64,000 nt of DNA from JBFAPK01 sp040676675 (GCF_040676675.1 NZ_JBFAPK010000019.1:62001-126000), one strand, 5' to 3'. Numbered from the stretch's first letter, positions 39,813 to 48,984 are shown. Notes: generated by a model not told the origin, from the sequence alone. A program made the numbers and translations.

Positions 39813-42305
39813 ATGGCGGGCCGTGCCTCTCAGGCGAGCCGGCGCCGCGGCGCGTCGTCCGCGCGCGGTGCCGCGACGAGCCGTGCCCGGCAACCGAGCC
39901 GGGGACGTCAGCCCGCGCGGGGTCGCACCCCCGCGCGCCGTCCACAGCGCACGGGCCTCGCGGTGTACGCGGGCCGGGGCGCGCGAGCGGTCTGGATGGG
40001 ACTGGCGCACGGCGTCGGTTGGGCGGTGCGCGCCGCCGGACGGCAGGCGGCGACCGCCCGCGAGCTGGACTCGGAGCACCGACGCGACGGCGCCGGGCTG
40101 CTCCTGCTCGGCCTGGCGCTGCTGACCGCCGTCGCCATCTGGTTCTCCGGCGCGGGGCCGTTCGGCCGGTGGGTCGCCGACAGTGTGCGGCTCTTCTTCG
40201 GCGCGGTCGCCGCGGCGCTGCCGGTGCTGCTGACCATCGGCGCGGTACGGCTGATGCGCTCCCCGCGCGAGGAGGAGCACCGCGGCCGGGGCCTGGTCGG
40301 CTGGACCGCGCTGATCGTGGGCACCGCCGCGCTGCTGCACATCGGACAGCACCCGATCGACAACGTGCAGCGCGACTACGCGGGCGGCCTGGTCGGCGCG
40401 GGCGTGGGGGAGACCCTCAAGAACGCCGTCAGCTCCTGGGTGGCCGTACCACTGCTCGTGCTGCTGCTGCTCTTCGGGCTGCTGGTGGTCACCGCGACCC
40501 CGATCAACAAGATCCCGGAGCGGCTGGGTCTCTTCGCCGGCGCCGTGCTGGGCCGCCCCGACACCGAGGACGACGAGGAGGAGGCGGTCGCGAAGTCCGG
40601 TGCCGCGCCGGCCCGCCGCCGGCCGTCCCGGCGGCGCCAGGCCGCCCTCGCCGAGCCCGAGGGCGACGGGGCGGACGACGACGGCTACGACGACGACCTG
40701 GATCTCCAGGAGACGATCCCGCTGCCGCGCAAGCCGCCCGCGAAGGTGCCGGCGGCCCGCAAGCCGCCGCCCAGCCCGCCGGACCACTCGCCCGCGCCGA
40801 CCCGGGCCGAGCAGCTCGCCATCACCGGCCTCGCCGGCGACTACACGCTGCCCCCGGCCAACCTGCTGCGCGCCGGCAGCGCGCCGAAGTCCCGCAGCCG
40901 CGTCAACGACGAGGTGATCGCGGCGCTCACCGGCGTCTTCGAACAGTTCGACGTGGACGCCGCGGTGACCGGCTTCACCCGTGGACCGACCGTCACCCGG
41001 TACGAGGTGGAGCTCGGCCACGGGGTGAAGGTGGAGCGGATCACGCAGCTCTCCCGCAACATCGCGTACGCGGTCAAGTCCCCGGACGTGCGCATCCTCA
41101 GCCCGATCCCGGGCAAGAGCGCGGTCGGCGTGGAGATCCCGAACGCCGACCGGGAGGACGTGGCCCTCGGTGACGTGCTGCGGTCCCGGGCCGCCGCCAG
41201 CGACCACCACCCGATGCTGGTGGCGCTCGGCAAGGACATCGAGGGCGGCTACGTGGTGGCCAACCTGGCCAAGATGCCGCACATCCTGATCGCGGGCGCC
41301 ACCGGCGCCGGCAAGTCCTCGTGCCTGAACTCGCTGCTGGTCTCCATCCTCAGCCGGGCCACCCCGGACGAGGTGCGGCTGCTGCTGATCGACCCGAAGC
41401 GGGTCGAGATGAGCGGCTACGAGGGGATCCCGCACCTGGTCACCCCGATCGTCACCAACCCGAAGAAGGCCGCCGACTCGCTGGAGTGGGTCGTCCGCGA
41501 GATGGACATGCGGTACGACGACCTCGCCGCGGCCGGCGTACGGCACATCGACGACTACAACCGGAAGGTACGCGCCGGCCAGATCAAACCGCCGCCGGGC
41601 AGCGAGCGGGAGATCCGGCCGTACCCGTACCTGCTGGTGATCGTGGACGAGCTGGCGGACCTGATGATGGTGGCGCCGCGCGACGTGGAGGACTCGGTCG
41701 TCCGGATCACCCAGCTGGCCCGGGCCGCCGGCATCCACCTGGTGCTCGCCACCCAGCGCCCCTCGGTCGACGTGGTGACCGGCCTGATCAAGGCGAACGT
41801 GCCGTCCCGGCTGGCCTTCGCCACCTCGTCGCTGGCCGACTCGCGGGTCATCCTGGACCAGCCCGGCGCGGAGAAGCTGATCGGCCGCGGCGACGGGCTC
41901 TTCCTGCCGATGGGTGCCTCGAAGCCGATCCGGATCCAGGGCGCCTGGGTCAGCGAAGGCGAGATCAACGACATCGTCAAGTTCTGCAAGGACCAGCGCG
42001 AACCGGAGTTCCGGCCGGACGTGCTGACGCCGGTGCAGGACCCCAAGAAGAAGATCGACGAGGAGATCGGCGACGACCTGGACCTCCTGGTACAGGCGAT
42101 CGAACTGGTGGTGACCTCGCAGTTCGGCTCCACCTCGATGCTCCAGCGCAAGCTGCGCGTCGGCTTCGCCAAGGCGGGCCGGCTGATGGACCTGATGGAG
42201 ACCCGGGGCATCGTCGGGCCCTCCGAGGGGTCGAAGGCGCGCGACGTCCTGGTCAAGCCGGACGAGCTGGAGGAGGCGCTGGCCCCGCTGCGCGGCGACG
42301 GCTGA
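39813..42305 (+). CDS. ftsK: DNA translocase FtsK
   Basis: Septum-located hexameric ATPase that pumps chromosome ends and aids dimer resolution. 830 residues. A basic N-terminus, four membrane segments (GLLLLGLALLTAVAIWF; AAALPVLLTIGAVRL; LVGWTALIVGTAALL; VAVPLLVLLLLFGLLVV), an acidic and Pro-rich linker (about 250-345), then the motor: Walker A IAGATGAGKSS, Walker B LLVIVDELADLMM, and LATQRPSVDVVTGLIKANVPSR. The gamma winged helix (SMLQRKLRVGFAKAGRLMDLMETRGIVGP), which reads KOPS, ends the protein. TACCGT lies 8 nt before the ATG. Confidence 0.97.
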   Translation: MAGRASQASRRRGASSARGAATSRARQPSRGRQPARGRTPARRPQRTGLAVYAGRGARAVWMGLAHGVGWAVRAAGRQAATARELDSEHRRDGAGLLLLGLALLTAVAIWFSGAGPFGRWVADSVRLFFGAVAAALPVLLTIGAVRLMRSPREEEHRGRGLVGWTALIVGTAALLHIGQHPIDNVQRDYAGGLVGAGVGETLKNAVSSWVAVPLLVLLLLFGLLVVTATPINKIPERLGLFAGAVLGRPDTEDDEEEAVAKSGAAPARRRPSRRRQAALAEPEGDGADDDGYDDDLDLQETIPLPRKPPAKVPAARKPPPSPPDHSPAPTRAEQLAITGLAGDYTLPPANLLRAGSAPKSRSRVNDEVIAALTGVFEQFDVDAAVTGFTRGPTVTRYEVELGHGVKVERITQLSRNIAYAVKSPDVRILSPIPGKSAVGVEIPNADREDVALGDVLRSRAAASDHHPMLVALGKDIEGGYVVANLAKMPHILIAGATGAGKSSCLNSLLVSILSRATPDEVRLLLIDPKRVEMSGYEGIPHLVTPIVTNPKKAADSLEWVVREMDMRYDDLAAAGVRHIDDYNRKVRAGQIKPPPGSEREIRPYPYLLVIVDELADLMMVAPRDVEDSVVRITQLARAAGIHLVLATQRPSVDVVTGLIKANVPSRLAFATSSLADSRVILDQPGAEKLIGRGDGLFLPMGASKPIRIQGAWVSEGEINDIVKFCKDQREPEFRPDVLTPVQDPKKKIDEEIGDDLDLLVQAIELVVTSQFGSTSMLQRKLRVGFAKAGRLMDLMETRGIVGPSEGSKARDVLVKPDELEEALAPLRGDG

Positions 42306-42470
42306 CCCCGGGTACGGGTCGGCGCCGTCGGGCGGATCCGGCGTTCGGCCACGCGGGCGGGGCCGGGTTGCGGATACTCGCAACCAGACGGCGGCGCCGC
42401 CGATGCGGGGGCGGTGCCACGGTACGACGGGGGGCGCCATGCATTCCACGCGCGCCGGTGGGTACGGCGG

Positions 42471-43205
42471 ATGAGGCGGGAGCCCGCCGGCCCGCACACG
42501 GAGTCGGTCGACCCGAACCCGTTCGCCGGCCTGCTGCCGAACCTGGTCGTCGGGCTGGTCGCGCCGCTGCTCGGACCGTGGCGTCCGGTCGGGTCCGTGG
42601 ACGTGGTCGACCAGGTCGACGTGGGCGTCCCGGTACGCCTCGCCTACGACCAGTGGACCCAGATCGACGAGTTCCCGGGCTTCGCGACGCGTCCGGGTAC
42701 GGACCGGCCCGACGGGCCGGAGGGCGCGGTCGGCGGCCGGGGCCCGGTCTTCTGGTCCCGGGGCGAGTGGGAGGTGGCCATCCTCGAACAGGTGCCGGAC
42801 GAGCGCGTCGTCTGGCGCTCGCGGGGCGAGCCGGGGGTGGCGGACGGCACCGTCAGCTTTCACGAACTCACGCCGGACCTGACCCGCATCCTCGTGGTGC
42901 TGGCGTACCGCCCGCTCGGGCTCCTCTCCCCGCGCGCCCTGCTCGACCCGCGCGGGCTCGTCCGCCGGGGCGGCGACCTGGGCGGGCCGGTGCGGCGGCG
43001 GGTACGCGCCGGACTGCTGCGCTTCGTCCGCCGGGTCATGACGGAGACGCTGCTCGACCCGGACGCGGTACGGGGCTGGCGGGGTGAGATCCGGTCGGGC
43101 CGGGTGCTCCAGGAGGACGCGCCGGGCCCGGCGGCGGGGGACGGGCCCGGCCGGGCGGGCGAGGGCGGTGGCCTGGACGCCGCCGTCGTCGCGAGCGCCG
43201 ACTGA
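42471..43205 (+). CDS. SRPBCC/polyketide-cyclase-like protein
   Basis: 244 residues from ATG 42471. The core reads VDVVDQVDVGVPVRLAYDQWTQIDEFPGF, then WEVAILEQVPDERVVWRSRGEPGVADGTVSFHELTPDLTRILVVLAYRP: the strands and helix of SRPBCC proteins. The second half is Arg- and Gly-rich and does not belong to the fold. The upstream start is uncertain, and no ribosome site is clear. Follows ftsK by 165 bp. Ligand unknown. Confidence 0.7.
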   Translation: MRREPAGPHTESVDPNPFAGLLPNLVVGLVAPLLGPWRPVGSVDVVDQVDVGVPVRLAYDQWTQIDEFPGFATRPGTDRPDGPEGAVGGRGPVFWSRGEWEVAILEQVPDERVVWRSRGEPGVADGTVSFHELTPDLTRILVVLAYRPLGLLSPRALLDPRGLVRRGGDLGGPVRRRVRAGLLRFVRRVMTETLLDPDAVRGWRGEIRSGRVLQEDAPGPAAGDGPGRAGEGGGLDAAVVASAD

Positions 43206-43234
43206 GGCGGCCACCCGGCGGCGCCCGGGTGCGG

Positions 43235-44152
43235 CTACCAGCGGCGGCGGATGCGGCGGGGCAGACCGCGGTAGCCCCGTCGGTCGCGGGACTGCTCGGG
43301 TCGCGGGGCCGGCTCGTTCCGGCGCTGGTCCGGCTCCTGGTCCGGTTCCGGCTCCGGCGGGCGTTGCGGTGGTTGCCGCGAGCCCTGCGGTCCGCCGGGG
43401 CCGGCTGGTCCGCCCGGTTCCGCGCCTGGCGCCCTGCCTGATTGCGCCCTGCCCGGTGCTCCGGGTTCGTTCTGGACGCCCCGCTGCGCCGCCCGCTCGG
43501 CCCGCTCCGCCGCCCGCTCGGTGCGTTGCGCCGCCTGCTCGGTGCGTTGCGCCGCCTGCTCGGTGCGTTGTGCCGCCTGCCCCGCCCGCTGCCCGGCGTG
43601 GGTCACCTGCTGCTCGGCTTGGATCGCCTGCTGGGTCAGGTCTCCGGTACCCCGACCGGCCCGCTCGACCAGGTCTTCCACCCCCTGGCCCAGCACGGTG
43701 CCGACGCCCTGTCCGGCCTGGCCGAGGGCGGTGCCGACGCCCTGGGCAGTCTGGTGCAGGGCGGCTCCGGTGCCCTGACCGATCCGCTCGATCGCCGCGC
43801 CGGCGCCCCGGGTGAGCGAGTGGATGATCTCCGGGTTCCGGTCGATCGTGGCCAGCACCCGGTCCAGGATCTGTACGACGTTGTCGAGCCGTACCTTGAG
43901 CAGGGCCTGCGCCTCGACGCCCCGGATGTCCAGGCTCACCTCGCCGAGGACCGCGTCGACACCGATGTTGAGCCGGAGCAGGTCGAGCACCTCGGCGTTG
44001 AGCGCGACGTGTGCCCGCAGGTTGGAGACCTGCAGCTCGATCTGCTCGATCTTCAGCGCCGGTACGTCGAGCAGCACGTCCTCGCGCTCCGCCGACCGGC
44101 CCCGGGCGGTCTCGCGCTGGTCCGCGTCCTCGGACGCCGGCTGCTGCTCCAC
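43235..44152 (-). CDS. Conserved actinobacterial protein with helical repeats (305 aa)
   Basis: Family not named by me. The first half is well ordered: VPALKIEQIELQVSNLRAHVALNAEVLDLLRLNIGVDAVLGEV, DIRGVEAQALLKVRLDNVVQILDRVLATID. This amphipathic pattern suggests membrane-surface or lipid association. It is followed by Gly-Gln repeats (GAALHQTAQGVGTALGQAGQGVGTVLG), a run of five copies of the heptad (A/R)AAQRTEQ, and a disordered Pro/Arg tail ending RRIRRRW. No signal peptide. GTG start at 44152. Convergent with the SRPBCC gene. Confidence 0.7.
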   Translation of the reverse strand: MEQQPASEDADQRETARGRSAEREDVLLDVPALKIEQIELQVSNLRAHVALNAEVLDLLRLNIGVDAVLGEVSLDIRGVEAQALLKVRLDNVVQILDRVLATIDRNPEIIHSLTRGAGAAIERIGQGTGAALHQTAQGVGTALGQAGQGVGTVLGQGVEDLVERAGRGTGDLTQQAIQAEQQVTHAGQRAGQAAQRTEQAAQRTEQAAQRTERAAERAERAAQRGVQNEPGAPGRAQSGRAPGAEPGGPAGPGGPQGSRQPPQRPPEPEPDQEPDQRRNEPAPRPEQSRDRRGYRGLPRRIRRRW

Positions 44153-44319
44153 CGCCCCAGAATCGCAGGCCAGCCCCGCCCCCGGCGGACGATCTCCACG
44201 TCGATCATGGAGTTGTGGCGGAACGCGGGGAACGGGCGCCCCGCTTCCGCGACGGCCGTGAGTCCGTGGTCGATGCGGAGCGGGCGGCGGGAGGTTCTAG
44301 TGCCAACGTGGGTGGTCAA

Positions 44320-44331
44320 TAGACTGGTGCG
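44320..44331 (+). promoter_or_regulatory. -10 box of the SufR-like regulator gene (leaderless)
   Basis: TAGACT (44320-44325), 6 nt, then the ATG at 44332. No ribosome site. Confidence 0.5.
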
Positions 44332-45021
44332 ATGACGAGCGGCGTGCATCCGGAGTGCGGCCTCGACGCCGTGTCCCTGCTGGCCGACCCGGTGCGCCGG
44401 GCGGCGTACCAGGCGGTGGTGGCGGCCAGCGGGCCGGTCGGGCGGGACGAGGTGGCGGCCGCCCTCGACGTGGGCCGTACCCTGGCCGCCTTCCACCTCG
44501 ACAAGCTGGTCGCCGCCGGGCTGCTGGCGGTTTCCTACGCGCGGCGCTCGGGGCGTACCGGTCCGGGCGCGGGACGGCCGGCGAAGCTGTACCGGCGTGC
44601 GGCGGGCGAGCACGTCGTGACCGTCCCACCCCGCGCCTACCGGTCGGCCGCGGAACTGCTCGCCGAGGCGGTCGAGCGGGCCGGCGCCGAGGAGACGCTG
44701 TACCGGGTGGCCCGCGCGGCGGGAGAGTCGTCCGCCGCCGCCGCCGGCGACGCGGTCGCGGGCGACGTGCCGGGGCTGCTCGCCGAGCGGGGCTACCAGC
44801 CGGTTTCCGACGGTACGGCCATCCGGTTGCGCAACTGCCCCTTCGACCGGCTCGCCGAGCAGTTTCCGCCGCTGGTCTGCGGGATGAACCTGGCGCTGAT
44901 CGAGGGGGTCCTGGCCGGCGCCGGCCGGGACGACTGGCGGTCCCGGCTCGACCCGATCCCGGGTCACTGCTGCGTGCTGATCGAGCCGCCGGACGGGACA
45001 TCTAAAAACAATTCTGATTGA
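44332..45021 (+). CDS. SufR-like winged-helix regulator with C-terminal cysteine cluster
   Basis: 229 residues. A DeoR/ArsR-type winged helix (LLADPVRRAAYQAVVAASGPVGRDEVAAAL, GRTLAAFHLDKLVAAGLLAVSY, then a GPGAGRPAKLY wing) is followed by an effector domain. Its C-terminus, LRNCPFDRLAEQFPPLVCGMNLALIEG and IPGHCCVLIE, places four Cys in a C-x11-C-x27-CC pattern like the [4Fe-4S] ligands of SufR. It may sense iron-sulfur status or redox. Apparently leaderless. No suf genes lie beside it, which is unlike true sufR loci. Followed by a DUF3291 gene 33 bp later. Confidence 0.75.
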   Translation: MTSGVHPECGLDAVSLLADPVRRAAYQAVVAASGPVGRDEVAAALDVGRTLAAFHLDKLVAAGLLAVSYARRSGRTGPGAGRPAKLYRRAAGEHVVTVPPRAYRSAAELLAEAVERAGAEETLYRVARAAGESSAAAAGDAVAGDVPGLLAERGYQPVSDGTAIRLRNCPFDRLAEQFPPLVCGMNLALIEGVLAGAGRDDWRSRLDPIPGHCCVLIEPPDGTSKNNSD

Positions 45022-45054
45022 CTTTAGTGTCGTCCGGGTGATTTGCTGCGCCGT

Positions 45055-45531
45055 ATGCGCTTCCACCTCGCCCAGCTCAACCTCGCCCGGCTGCGGGCAC
45101 CCCTCGACGATCCGCGGCTGGCCGACTTCGTCGCGGACCTACCCGTGCTCAACGGCATCGCCGACACCGCGCCCGGCTTCGTCTGGCGGCTGCGGGACGA
45201 GGAGGCCGCCGACGCGACCGGGCTGCGTCCCTTCGGGCCGGACGTGCTGGTCAACCTCACGGTCTGGGAGTCGGTCGACACCCTGCGCGACTACGTCTAC
45301 CGCAGCCCGCACCTGGAGTCGCTGCGCCGCCGGCGCGAGTGGTTCCACCCTGACGGTCTCGAACCGCGCCTGGTGCTCTGGTGGATCCCGGCGGGGCGGC
45401 TGCCGACCCTCGCCGAGGCGCGCGAGCGCCGGGAACTGCTCGCGGCCGAGGGCCCCGGGCCGGGGGCCTTCACCCTCCGGCAGCCCTTCCCGGCCCAGGA
45501 TCCGAACCAGCCGCTCCCGGACCGGCGCTGA
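45055..45531 (+). CDS. DUF3291-family protein
   Basis: 158 residues. RFHLAQLNLARLRAPLDDPRLADF, GFVWRLRDEEAADATGL, NLTVWESVDTLRDYVYRSPHLESLRRRREWF and VLWWIPAGRLPTLAEARERRELL are the family pattern (a dimeric alpha/beta-barrel monooxygenase-like fold). No catalytic role is established. ATG 45055 was chosen as it begins the fold. Probably co-transcribed with the regulator upstream. Confidence 0.88.
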   Translation: MRFHLAQLNLARLRAPLDDPRLADFVADLPVLNGIADTAPGFVWRLRDEEAADATGLRPFGPDVLVNLTVWESVDTLRDYVYRSPHLESLRRRREWFHPDGLEPRLVLWWIPAGRLPTLAEARERRELLAAEGPGPGAFTLRQPFPAQDPNQPLPDRR

Positions 45532-45597
45532 CCGGTCCAGGCGCCGGACCTGTCCCCGCCCGGCCCGCTCGGCGGGGCGGTGGGTGCTCACCGGGGC

Positions 45598-45634
45598 TTG
45601 ACCTCAAGCATCCTTGAAGTATCAGGATGCCGGA
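45598..45634 (+). promoter_or_regulatory. Promoter with internal operator, ornithine cyclodeaminase-like gene
   Basis: TTGACC (45598-45603), 16-nt spacer, TATCAG (45620-45625), then 9 nt to the ATG: a good -35/-10 pair and a nearly leaderless transcript. The spacer contains a perfect inverted repeat TCAAG-CATC-CTTGA (45604-45617), ideally placed for a repressor. Confidence 0.6.
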
Positions 45635-46555
45635 ATGACGTTGTTCATCACCGATGCCGAGGTCGCCGCCGGACTGGACGCCCCGACCGCCGTCGTGGCG
45701 ATGCGGAACGCGCTGCTGGCGGCGCACGCCGGGGAACTGGTCGCCCCGCCCCGCGCGTCCGCGCCGTTGGGCGGCGGCCGGCTGGTGCTGACGGCGGGCC
45801 ACCTGACCGGCGAGTGGTACGGCTTCCGCTCCTACGACACCTTCGGCCACGCCGAGGGCGAGCAACTGGTGGTGCTGCACGATGCCGGTACCGGGCGGGT
45901 GCGCGCGGTCGCGGTCGGCGAGGAGATCGGCTCGCGGCGTACCGGGGCGCTCGGCGGGGTCGCCGTCGACGCGCTGGCCCGCCCGGACGCGGCCACGGTG
46001 GGCGTGATCGGCGCCGGCCGGCAGGCCTGGACGCAGGTCTGGGCCGCGGCGGCGGTACGGCCCCTGCGCGAGGTCAGCGTCTTCGCCCGTACGCCGGCCG
46101 CCCGGGAGCGCTTCGCCGAGCGGGTCCGGGCCGAGCTGGGCGTGCCCGCCCGCGCGGTCGGCGACGCCGGCGCGGCGGTGCGCGACCGGGACGTCGTGGT
46201 GCTCGCCACCACCAGCCCCGAGCCGGTGATCCGCGCGGCGGACCTGGCGCCGGGCACCCACGTCAACGCGGTCGGCTTCAAGCAGCACGGGCGGACCGAG
46301 TTCGGGCCGGACCTGCTCGACCGGGCCGGGCTGCTGGTCACCGACTCGCCGGCCCAGGCGCGGGCGTACGAGCCGCCGATGCTCGCGGCCGTCGGCCCGT
46401 ACGCCGGGCGGTTGTGCTCACTCGGCGCCGTGCTCGCCGGCGAGCTGCCCGGGCGCGCCGACGCCGACCAGGTGAGCCTCTTCTGCTCGGTCGGGCTGGC
46501 CGGCACCGAGGTCTTCCTCCTCGACGCGCTCACCCGGGTGGCGGTACGCGGCTGA
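45635..46555 (+). CDS. Ornithine cyclodeaminase/mu-crystallin family protein
   Basis: 306 residues. N-terminal dimerisation/substrate domain, then a Rossmann domain (VGVIGAGRQAWTQVWAAAAV) and REVSVFARTPAARERFAE, DRDVVVLATTSPEPVIRAADLAPGTHVNAVG as in the family. Possible reactions: deamination of ornithine to proline, or reduction of cyclic imino acids; the active Asp region (TDSPAQARAYEPP) is present but does not settle the substrate. ATG 45635 fits the promoter spacing. Stands alone before rimO. Confidence 0.85.
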   Translation: MTLFITDAEVAAGLDAPTAVVAMRNALLAAHAGELVAPPRASAPLGGGRLVLTAGHLTGEWYGFRSYDTFGHAEGEQLVVLHDAGTGRVRAVAVGEEIGSRRTGALGGVAVDALARPDAATVGVIGAGRQAWTQVWAAAAVRPLREVSVFARTPAARERFAERVRAELGVPARAVGDAGAAVRDRDVVVLATTSPEPVIRAADLAPGTHVNAVGFKQHGRTEFGPDLLDRAGLLVTDSPAQARAYEPPMLAAVGPYAGRLCSLGAVLAGELPGRADADQVSLFCSVGLAGTEVFLLDALTRVAVRG

Positions 46556-46655
46556 CCTCGCCGGCCGTCGCCGCGCCCGCGCCCGGTCGGCCCGGCGGAC
46601 GGCGGACGCGGGACGGCCGCGCCCCCGCGTCGGCGGGACGGTCGGTGGCGCCCGG

Positions 46656-46667
46656 TACCCTCGGGGG
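46656..46667 (+). promoter_or_regulatory. -10 box of rimO (leaderless)
   Basis: TACCCT (46656-46661), 6 nt, then the GTG at 46668. Confidence 0.45.
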
Positions 46668-48161
46668 GTGTCTGGAACCTCCACCCCCTCGGCCGATGGC
46701 CGCCGCGTCGCCCTGTTGACCCTCGGCTGTGCCCGCAACGAGGTCGACTCGGAGGAACTGGCCGCCCGGCTGCACGCCGACGGCTGGCAGGTGAGCACCG
46801 ACGGCGAGGGCGCCGACGTGGTCCTGGTCAACACCTGCGGCTTCGTGGAGAAGGCCAAGCAGGATTCGATCCAGACGCTGCTCGCCGCCGCGGACACGGG
46901 CGCCAAGGTGGTGGCGGCGGGCTGCATGGCCGAGCGGTACGGCCGGGAGTTGGCCGACAGCCTGCCCGAGGCGCAGGCGGTGCTCGGCTTCGACGACTAC
47001 CCGGAGATCTCCGCGCGGCTCGGCGCGGTGCTGGCCGGCGAGCGGATCGACGCGCACCGCCCCCGCGACCGGCGGGAACTCCTGCCGCTGACGCCCGTGG
47101 CGCGGCGCGACGGCGCGCAGCACGTCGTGCTCCCGGGCCACGGCGGCGCTCCCGCCCGCGGCGAGCTGGCGGCCGACGAGCACACCCCGGCGCACCTGCG
47201 GCCGGTGCTGCGCCGGCGACTGGAGTCCGGCCCGGTCGCCTCGCTCAAGCTCGCCAGCGGCTGTGACCGGCGCTGCGCGTTCTGCGCCATCCCGGCCTTC
47301 CGCGGCGCCTTCGTCTCGCGTACCCCGGACGAGCTGCTCGCGGAGGCCGAGTGGCTGGCCAAGACGGGCGTACGCGAGCTGGTGCTGGTCAGCGAGAACT
47401 CGACCTCCTACGGCAAGGACCTGGGCGACCCCCGGGCGCTGGAGAAGCTGCTGCCGCAGCTCGCCGCCGTCACCGGGATCGTCCGGGTGCGGGTGAGCTA
47501 CCTCCAGCCGGCGGAGACCCGGCCGGGGCTGGTCGAGGCGATCGCCACCACGCCCGGCGTGGCGCCCTACTTCGACCTGTCGTTCCAGCACTCGTCCGAG
47601 CCGGTGCTGCGCCGGATGCGCCGGTTCGGCTCGACCGAGCGTTTCCTGGACCTGCTGGCCTCCGCCCGTGAGCTGGCTCCCGAGGCGGGGGCGCGGAGCA
47701 ACTTCATCGTCGGCTTCCCCGGCGAGACCCGGCGCGACGTGGAGGAGCTGGTCCGGTTCCTCTCGGCGGCGCGGCTCGACGCGATCGGCGTCTTCGACTA
47801 CAGCGACGAGGACGGCACCGAGGCCGCCGGGATGGACGGCAAGGTCTCGGCGGCGACCGTGAAGCGGCGGTACGACCGGATCAGCGCGCTCGCCGACGAG
47901 CTCTGCTCGCAGCGGGCCGAGGAGCGGGTCGGCTCGACCGTGGAGGTGCTGGTCGACTCGGTCGACGGCGGCGTGGTGGAGGGGCGCGCGGCCCACCAGG
48001 CGCCCGAGGTGGACGGGTCGACCACGCTGGTGGCGCCGGTCACGGGCGGCGTCGACCTCGCCGCGCTGCGCCCGGGCGACCTGGTGCGGGCCACGGTGAC
48101 CGGTACCGAGGGCGTCGACCTGCTCGCCGTACCGGTTGAGATGATCTCGGCAGCGGCGTGA
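46668..48161 (+). CDS. rimO: Ribosomal protein S12 methylthiotransferase
   Basis: Radical-SAM enzyme adding a methylthio group to the conserved Asp of ribosomal protein S12. 497 residues. The MTTase N-terminal domain has three Cys (LTLGCARNEVDS, VNTCGFVEKAK, AAGCMAERYG). The SAM domain has LKLASGCDRRCAFCAIPAFRG (CxxxCxxC), and the C-terminal TRAM domain runs from about 425. A 40-residue segment between the first two domains is Arg/His-rich and longer than in E. coli. GTG start set by the -10 box. Followed by pgsA. Confidence 0.95.
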   Translation: MSGTSTPSADGRRVALLTLGCARNEVDSEELAARLHADGWQVSTDGEGADVVLVNTCGFVEKAKQDSIQTLLAAADTGAKVVAAGCMAERYGRELADSLPEAQAVLGFDDYPEISARLGAVLAGERIDAHRPRDRRELLPLTPVARRDGAQHVVLPGHGGAPARGELAADEHTPAHLRPVLRRRLESGPVASLKLASGCDRRCAFCAIPAFRGAFVSRTPDELLAEAEWLAKTGVRELVLVSENSTSYGKDLGDPRALEKLLPQLAAVTGIVRVRVSYLQPAETRPGLVEAIATTPGVAPYFDLSFQHSSEPVLRRMRRFGSTERFLDLLASARELAPEAGARSNFIVGFPGETRRDVEELVRFLSAARLDAIGVFDYSDEDGTEAAGMDGKVSAATVKRRYDRISALADELCSQRAEERVGSTVEVLVDSVDGGVVEGRAAHQAPEVDGSTTLVAPVTGGVDLAALRPGDLVRATVTGTEGVDLLAVPVEMISAAA

Positions 48162-48212
48162 GCGGGGCCGAGGGCGTGAGCGGGACGTGCGCGGGTGGGG
48201 CGAGGTGATCCG

Positions 48213-48806
48213 GTGACGAAGGCGACCGACCGTCCGCCGGCCGCCTCGATCGGGCGGGTGCCCCTCGTCAATGCCGCCAACGCGCTCACGGCGCTGCGGT
48301 TCGTCCTGGTACCGGTCTTCGTCGGTACGGTCGTCGCGTCCGGAATGACGCATTTCGGCTGGCGGGTAGCCGCCTGCCTGACCTTCGTCTTCGCCTCGGC
48401 GACGGACCTGGCCGACGGCTGGATCGCCCGCCGGTTCAAGCTGGTCACCTCGTTCGGCAAGGTCGCCGACCCGATCGCGGACAAGGCGCTCACGGGCGCG
48501 GCGTTGGTGCTGCTCTCCTGGTACGACCGGCTACCCTGGTGGATCACGGTGGTGATCCTGGTACGCGAGTTCGGCGTGACCGCGATCCGGTTCTGGGTGA
48601 TCCGGTACGGCGTGATCGCGGCCAGCCGGGGCGGCAAGATCAAGACGGCGCTCCAGATCGTCGCGATCGTCTGGTACCTCTGGCCGCTGCCCGACGTCCT
48701 GGCGGACGTCGGCCTCTGGATCATGGGCGTGGCGGTCCTGGTGACCGCCGTCACCGGTTTCGACTACGTGGTGCGCGCGCTGCGCCTGCGCCGCCGGGCG
48801 GGCTGA
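48213..48806 (+). CDS. pgsA: CDP-diacylglycerol-glycerol-3-phosphate 3-phosphatidyltransferase
   Basis: Membrane enzyme making phosphatidylglycerol phosphate (cardiolipin/PG synthesis). 197 residues, about five membrane helices. The CDP-alcohol phosphotransferase motif D-G-x2-A-R-x8-G-x3-D-x3-D is complete in DGWIARRFKLVTSFGKVADPIADK. GTG 48213 was preferred to the upstream ATG because it follows the TGGGGCGAGG stretch and begins the family alignment. Located between rimO and cinA as in many actinobacteria. Confidence 0.94.
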   Translation: MTKATDRPPAASIGRVPLVNAANALTALRFVLVPVFVGTVVASGMTHFGWRVAACLTFVFASATDLADGWIARRFKLVTSFGKVADPIADKALTGAALVLLSWYDRLPWWITVVILVREFGVTAIRFWVIRYGVIAASRGGKIKTALQIVAIVWYLWPLPDVLADVGLWIMGVAVLVTAVTGFDYVVRALRLRRRAG

Positions 48807-48965
48807 CGCCGCCCCGGTGCGGGAATCGCGGGAGTCCGGCCCGCCCGAGGCTCGCCGCCCGGCGCGGAGGTTGGCTCCGCCCGAGGCGTACCGCCCCGGA
48901 CCGGGTGGGTGCCGCCCCGGACCGGGTACGCGCGCCGGGCCCGCGGCATGGTCGTTGGACGTACC

Positions 48966-48984
48966 GTCCGGCGTGACGCCGGAC
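48966..48984. promoter_or_regulatory. 19-bp palindrome upstream of cinA
   Basis: GTCCGGCGT-G-ACGCCGGAC, perfect 9-bp arms, 22 bp before the cinA start. Candidate operator or 5'-UTR hairpin. Confidence 0.45.

Noticed and set aside
41555..42499. Minus-strand 314-aa ORF in ftsK
   Set aside because: Ser/Arg-rich shadow of FtsK motor domain.
39798..43214. 1138-aa minus-strand ORF over ftsK
   Set aside because: Shadow of FtsK and the next gene; no domain recognisable.
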